From: Streptomyces cirratus
GTDB lineage: Bacteria > Actinomycetota > Actinomycetes > Streptomycetales > Streptomycetaceae
Assembly (NCBI RefSeq): GCF_014650775.1
Contig: NZ_BMVP01000001.1
Location: forward strand, 1,027,739 to 1,091,738
Direction of reading: 5' to 3'
DNA: 64,000 bases
Shown: positions 60,981 through 64,000 of the stretch, one piece after another
How the letters are laid out: each line of letters begins with the position of its first letter
How positions within the stretch are numbered: position 1 is the stretch's first letter
The notes under the pieces: model-generated
Database searches by the model: none
What the model saw: only the letters and a program-made list of their open reading frames with translations
What the model was told of the DNA's origin: nothing
Program-made: the position numbers and the translations under genes

Positions 60981-61939
60981 CGGCCACCACGGACAGCGCC
61001 CGTTCCTCCCTGGAAGCGCTCCGCACCGAGATCGCGAAGGCCGTGGTCGGCCAGGACTCCGCCGTCACCGGACTCGTCGTCGCACTCCTGTGCCGGGGCC
61101 ACGTGCTCCTCGAAGGCGTCCCCGGCGTCGCCAAGACCCTCCTCGTACGGGCGCTGGCCGCGTCCCTCGAACTCGACACCAAGCGCGTCCAGTTCACCCC
61201 CGACCTGATGCCCGGCGACGTCACCGGCTCCCTCGTCTACGACGCCCGCACCGCCGAGTTCTCGTTCCAGAACGGCCCGGTCTTCACCAACCTCCTCCTC
61301 GCCGACGAGATCAACCGGACGCCCCCCAAGACCCAGTCCTCCCTCCTGGAGGCGATGGAGGAGCGCCAGGTCACCGTCGACGGCCTCCCCCGCGCACTCC
61401 CCGAGCCCTTCCTCGTCGCCGCCACCATGAACCCCGTCGAATACGAGGGCACCTACCCCCTCCCCGAAGCCCAACTGGACCGCTTCCTCCTCAAACTGAC
61501 GGTCCCCCTGCCGTCCCGCGAGGACGAGATCGGCGTCCTGACCCGGCACGCCGCCGGCTTCGACCCCCGCGACCTGCACGCCGCCGGCATCCGCCCGGTC
61601 GCCGGGCCCGCCGAACTCGAAGCCGCCCGCACCGCCGTCGAGAACACCACCGTCTCCGCCGAGATCGCCGCCTACGTCGTCGACATCTGCCGGGCCACCC
61701 GCGAATCCCCCTCCCTCACGCTCGGCGTCTCCCCGCGCGGCGCGACCGCCCTGCTGGCCACCGCCCGCGCCTGGGCCTGGCTCACCGGCCGCGACTACGT
61801 CACCCCCGACGACGTGAAGGCCCTCGCCCTGCCTACCCTGCGCCACCGCGTCCAACTGCGCCCGGAAGCCGAGATGGAGGGCGTCTCCGCCGACGCGGTC
61901 ATCTCCGCGATCCTGTCCCACGTCCCCGTCCCCCGCTGA
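60977..61939 (+). CDS. MoxR family AAA+ ATPase
   Basis: A 320-residue AAA+ chaperone-like ATPase. Walker A is EGVPGVAKTLLVRALA and Walker B is LLLADEINRTPPKTQSSLLEAM. Sensor-1 is AATMNPVEYEGTYPLPEAQLDRF (quoted in part). MoxR ATPases remodel partner proteins, often with DUF58 or VWA proteins encoded beside them. The ATG overlaps the DUF4350 stop (ATGA), and the DUF58 start overlaps its stop by one base. Confidence 0.93.
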   Translation: MTATTDSARSSLEALRTEIAKAVVGQDSAVTGLVVALLCRGHVLLEGVPGVAKTLLVRALAASLELDTKRVQFTPDLMPGDVTGSLVYDARTAEFSFQNGPVFTNLLLADEINRTPPKTQSSLLEAMEERQVTVDGLPRALPEPFLVAATMNPVEYEGTYPLPEAQLDRFLLKLTVPLPSREDEIGVLTRHAAGFDPRDLHAAGIRPVAGPAELEAARTAVENTTVSAEIAAYVVDICRATRESPSLTLGVSPRGATALLATARAWAWLTGRDYVTPDDVKALALPTLRHRVQLRPEAEMEGVSADAVISAILSHVPVPR

Positions 61940-63249
61940 TGGCCCTCACCGGACGCGCCGCGCTGCTCGCGGCCCTCGGCAGCCTCCCCGTCGGCATCCT
62001 CGAACCGAGCTGGACCGGCCTCCTCGCGGTCAACGGCGCCCTCGGACTGGCCTGCGCCGTCGACTACGCCCTGGCGGCGCCCGTCCGCGCCCTGCGCCTG
62101 GCCCGCTCCGGCGACACCTCCGTCCGCCTGGGCGAACCCGCCGACGTCCACCTCACGGTCACCAACCCGGGCGGTCGCACGCTCCGGGCCCGCGTCCGCG
62201 ACGCCTGGCCCCCCAGCAGCTGGCCCGCCGACACCGAACCCTCCGCGTCCCGCCACGATTTGGCCGTCCCCGCCGGGGAACGCCGCCGTCTCACCACCCG
62301 CCTGCGGCCCACCCGCCGCGGCGACCGGCACGCCGACCGCGTCACGATCCGCTCCTACGGCCCCCTCGGACTCCTCTCCCGCCAGGGCACCCATACCGTG
62401 CCCTGGACGGTCCGGGTCCTGCCCCCGTTCACCAGCCGCAAGCACCTCCCCTCGCGCCTGGCCCGGCTCCGCGAACTCGACGGCCGCACCAGCCTCCTGA
62501 CGCGCGGTGAGGGAACCGAGTTCGACAGCCTGCGCGACTACCTCCCCGGCGACGACACCCGCTCCATCGACTGGCGCGCCACCGCCCGCGGCCAGAAGGT
62601 CGCCGTCCGCACCTGGCGCCCCGAACGCGACCGCCACGTCCTCATCTGCCTCGACACCGGCCGCACTTCGGCCGGCCGCGTCGGCGACGCCCCGCGCCTG
62701 GACGCCGCCATGGACGCGGCCCTGCTCCTGACCGCCCTCGCCACCCGGGCGGGCGATCGCGTGGATCTCCTGGCCCACGACCGCCGCCCCCGCGCCCAGG
62801 TCCAGGGCCGCTCGGCCGCCGACACCCTCCCCGCCTTCGTCAACGCCATGGCCACCCTGGAACCGGAACTCGTCGAGACCGACTCCCGTTCCCTCGTCTC
62901 CACCATCCTGCGCACCGCCCCACGCCGCTCGCTCGTGGTCCTCCTGACCAGCCTGGACGCCGCCCCCGTCGAAGAGGGCCTCCTCCCCGTCCTCCCGCGC
63001 CTGACCCAACGCCACACGGTCCTGCTCGCCTCCGTCGCGGACCCCCACATCGCCGAGATGGCCCGGTCGCGCGGCAGCATCGACTCTGTCTACGACGCCG
63101 CGGCCGCCGCCCGGTCCCAATCCCAGCGCCGCCGCACCGCCGACCACCTCACCCGTCTCGGCGTCCACGTCCTCGACGCCACCCCGGACACCCTGGCCCC
63201 CGCCCTCGCGGACACCTACCTCGCCCTCAAGGCCGCCGGCCGCCTGTAA
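61939..63249 (+). CDS. DUF58 domain protein
   Basis: A 436-residue protein with two hydrophobic segments at the N-terminus (about 6-48) and the DUF58 signature SLLTRGEGTEFDSLRDYLPGDDTRSIDWRATAR at about 180-215 (given in part: DSLRDYLPGDD, SIDWRATAR). The C-terminal half is a VWA-like fold without a full MIDAS. DUF58 proteins pair with MoxR. The ATG shares its first base with the MoxR stop. Last gene of the operon; no clear terminator follows. Confidence 0.9.
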   Translation: MALTGRAALLAALGSLPVGILEPSWTGLLAVNGALGLACAVDYALAAPVRALRLARSGDTSVRLGEPADVHLTVTNPGGRTLRARVRDAWPPSSWPADTEPSASRHDLAVPAGERRRLTTRLRPTRRGDRHADRVTIRSYGPLGLLSRQGTHTVPWTVRVLPPFTSRKHLPSRLARLRELDGRTSLLTRGEGTEFDSLRDYLPGDDTRSIDWRATARGQKVAVRTWRPERDRHVLICLDTGRTSAGRVGDAPRLDAAMDAALLLTALATRAGDRVDLLAHDRRPRAQVQGRSAADTLPAFVNAMATLEPELVETDSRSLVSTILRTAPRRSLVVLLTSLDAAPVEEGLLPVLPRLTQRHTVLLASVADPHIAEMARSRGSIDSVYDAAAAARSQSQRRRTADHLTRLGVHVLDATPDTLAPALADTYLALKAAGRL

Positions 63250-63309
63250 CCTCCCGGGGCGCCCGGTCGGGGTGGTTACGCTGGTCGTGCACCCCCAGCA
63301 GGAGGGCCC

Positions 63310-63905
63310 ATGGCCGACATCACCCCCGACAGATGCGTCGCATGCACGCGTTCGCGGAGCAGCTCGCGGAGCTGGCCGAGCATCAGGAAGACCCGTGGAA
63401 GCTGCAGACCACCGACGGTCAGATCTTCCTCACCATGATGAGCCCCACGGCTCCCCATGGACTGAACGTGGTACGGCTGCGCCGTCAGATCGAGGCTCAG
63501 TCACCCGAGGTCATGGCCCTCAACGACACCAATATGGGGGATCCGGTCACGGGCCTGACGAAGGTTCCGGACCTCATGGTCATTCCGGAGGAGGACACCG
63601 ACGACACGGCGAAGGTCGTCAACTCCCGTGATGTCCTGATGGTCGTGGAGGTCGTCAGCCGCACGAACTCCCTCACCGACATCCCGGACGAGCTGCACGA
63701 CTATCCGAGGATGGGCGTGCCCCTCTACGTCGTCGTGGACCCCCGCAAAGACAAGAAGACCGTCACGGTGCACAGCGACCCCTCGGATGGTCCGGACGGC
63801 GTCCGATACCGCAAAAAGGTCCCTTACGCCTTCGGGGACACCGTCACCGCCGGCCGGTGGACGCTCGACACGAGCAGCCTCAAGAGCTATCCCGCTGACT
63901 GGTGA
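63310..63905 (+). pseudogene. Uma2-family (DUF820) endonuclease-like gene with probable 5' frameshift
   Basis: The main frame runs 63333-63905 and would give 190 residues. Its restriction-like core is VPDLMVIPEEDTDD, LMVVEVVSRTNS and YPRMGVPLYVVVDPRKDKK, typical of Uma2/PD-(D/E)XK. The ATG at 63333 has no ribosome site. Instead GGAGG sits before an ATG at 63310, which reads MADITPDR and then leaves the frame, stopping near 63438. One base inserted near 63332 would join the two and give an N-terminus MADITPDRMRRMHAFAEQL. So this is either a genuine frameshift or a sequencing error. If translated from 63333 the protein may still be functional. Function of Uma2 proteins is unknown. Confidence 0.6.
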
Positions 63906-64000
63906 AGCAGCACCAGTCGGCGGCCCTGGCGGCGCGGCCCGGTGGACGCTGGTGAAGGCTGGTGAACGCAGAAAAGCCCCGCACCGAACCCATGAAGGGC
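63906..64000. other. window edge, no supported gene
   Basis: The final 95 bases contain CTGGTGAAGGCTGGTGAACG, a short direct repeat, and GAAAAGCCCCGCACCG, possibly the first arm of a terminator cut by the window edge. No gene can be supported here. Confidence 0.4.

Overview
This window looks like core chromosome of a Streptomyces species. It is about 70% G+C with strong third-position GC bias. It carries an actinobacterial marker set: mtrA-mtrB-lpqB, the kinase pair pkaA/pkaB, an L_180-type NAD-glutamate dehydrogenase, nnaR next to narK, a DUF3039 protein, an Rv3235-family protein beside secA, and a copied Streptomyces intergenic repeat. From memory the gene order resembles the S. coelicolor segment between SCO2940 and SCO3020; I could not check this. 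I see no prophage, integrase, complete insertion sequence, CRISPR array, rRNA or tRNA.

Layout. 1-10.3 kb: GH20 hexosaminidase, DUF3039, YqgE, murA, HU, malic enzyme, a candidate small RNA, a HelR/HelD-like RNA-polymerase helicase and a CGNR regulator. 10.3-17.2 kb: acetyltransferase, nnaR-narK (nitrate assimilation), a divergent LysR/MFS pair and a phosphotransferase. 17.2-23 kb: tmRNA and smpB, a secreted S41 protease, ftsX-ftsE, a tiny zinc-ribbon membrane protein and prfB. 23-31.3 kb: a 29-codon leader peptide ahead of a 2-oxoglutarate oxygenase, then pkaB and pkaA, divergent from a large ubiquitin-like/FHA/FtsK ATPase. 31.4-37.7 kb: a sugar-type ABC importer whose first permease carries an unusual inserted domain, then a TetR regulator divergent from a TagGH-like exporter. 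37.7-48 kb: NAD-GDH, a HAD-like protein, a conserved hypothetical, an Rv3235-like protein and secA. 48-57.5 kb: acetyltransferase, YcaQ-like protein, NarL-type regulator, hibernation factor, ComF, and mtrA-mtrB-lpqB. 57.7-63.9 kb: a tightly coupled envelope operon (GDPD-membrane domain, DUF4129, DUF4350, MoxR, DUF58) and a Uma2-family gene with a probable 5' frameshift.

How the parts fit. Most genes are housekeeping or envelope functions: wall precursor synthesis (murA), wall remodelling and division (ftsEX, mtrAB-lpqB), export (secA, S41 protease, TagGH-like exporter), ribosome rescue and hibernation (tmRNA/smpB, prfB, hpf), and nitrogen/carbon metabolism (nnaR-narK, NAD-GDH, malic enzyme).

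The items most worth following are: (i) the Cys-containing leader peptide plus a Shine-Dalgarno-masking hairpin before the oxygenase; (ii) the orphan EssC/EccC-like ATPase with ubiquitin-like and FHA domains, divergent from two Ser/Thr kinases; (iii) the importer permease with a roughly 150-residue loop insertion; (iv) the paired terminators and candidate sRNA between helR and the malic enzyme; (v) the paired candidate TetR operators upstream of the TagGH-like exporter.
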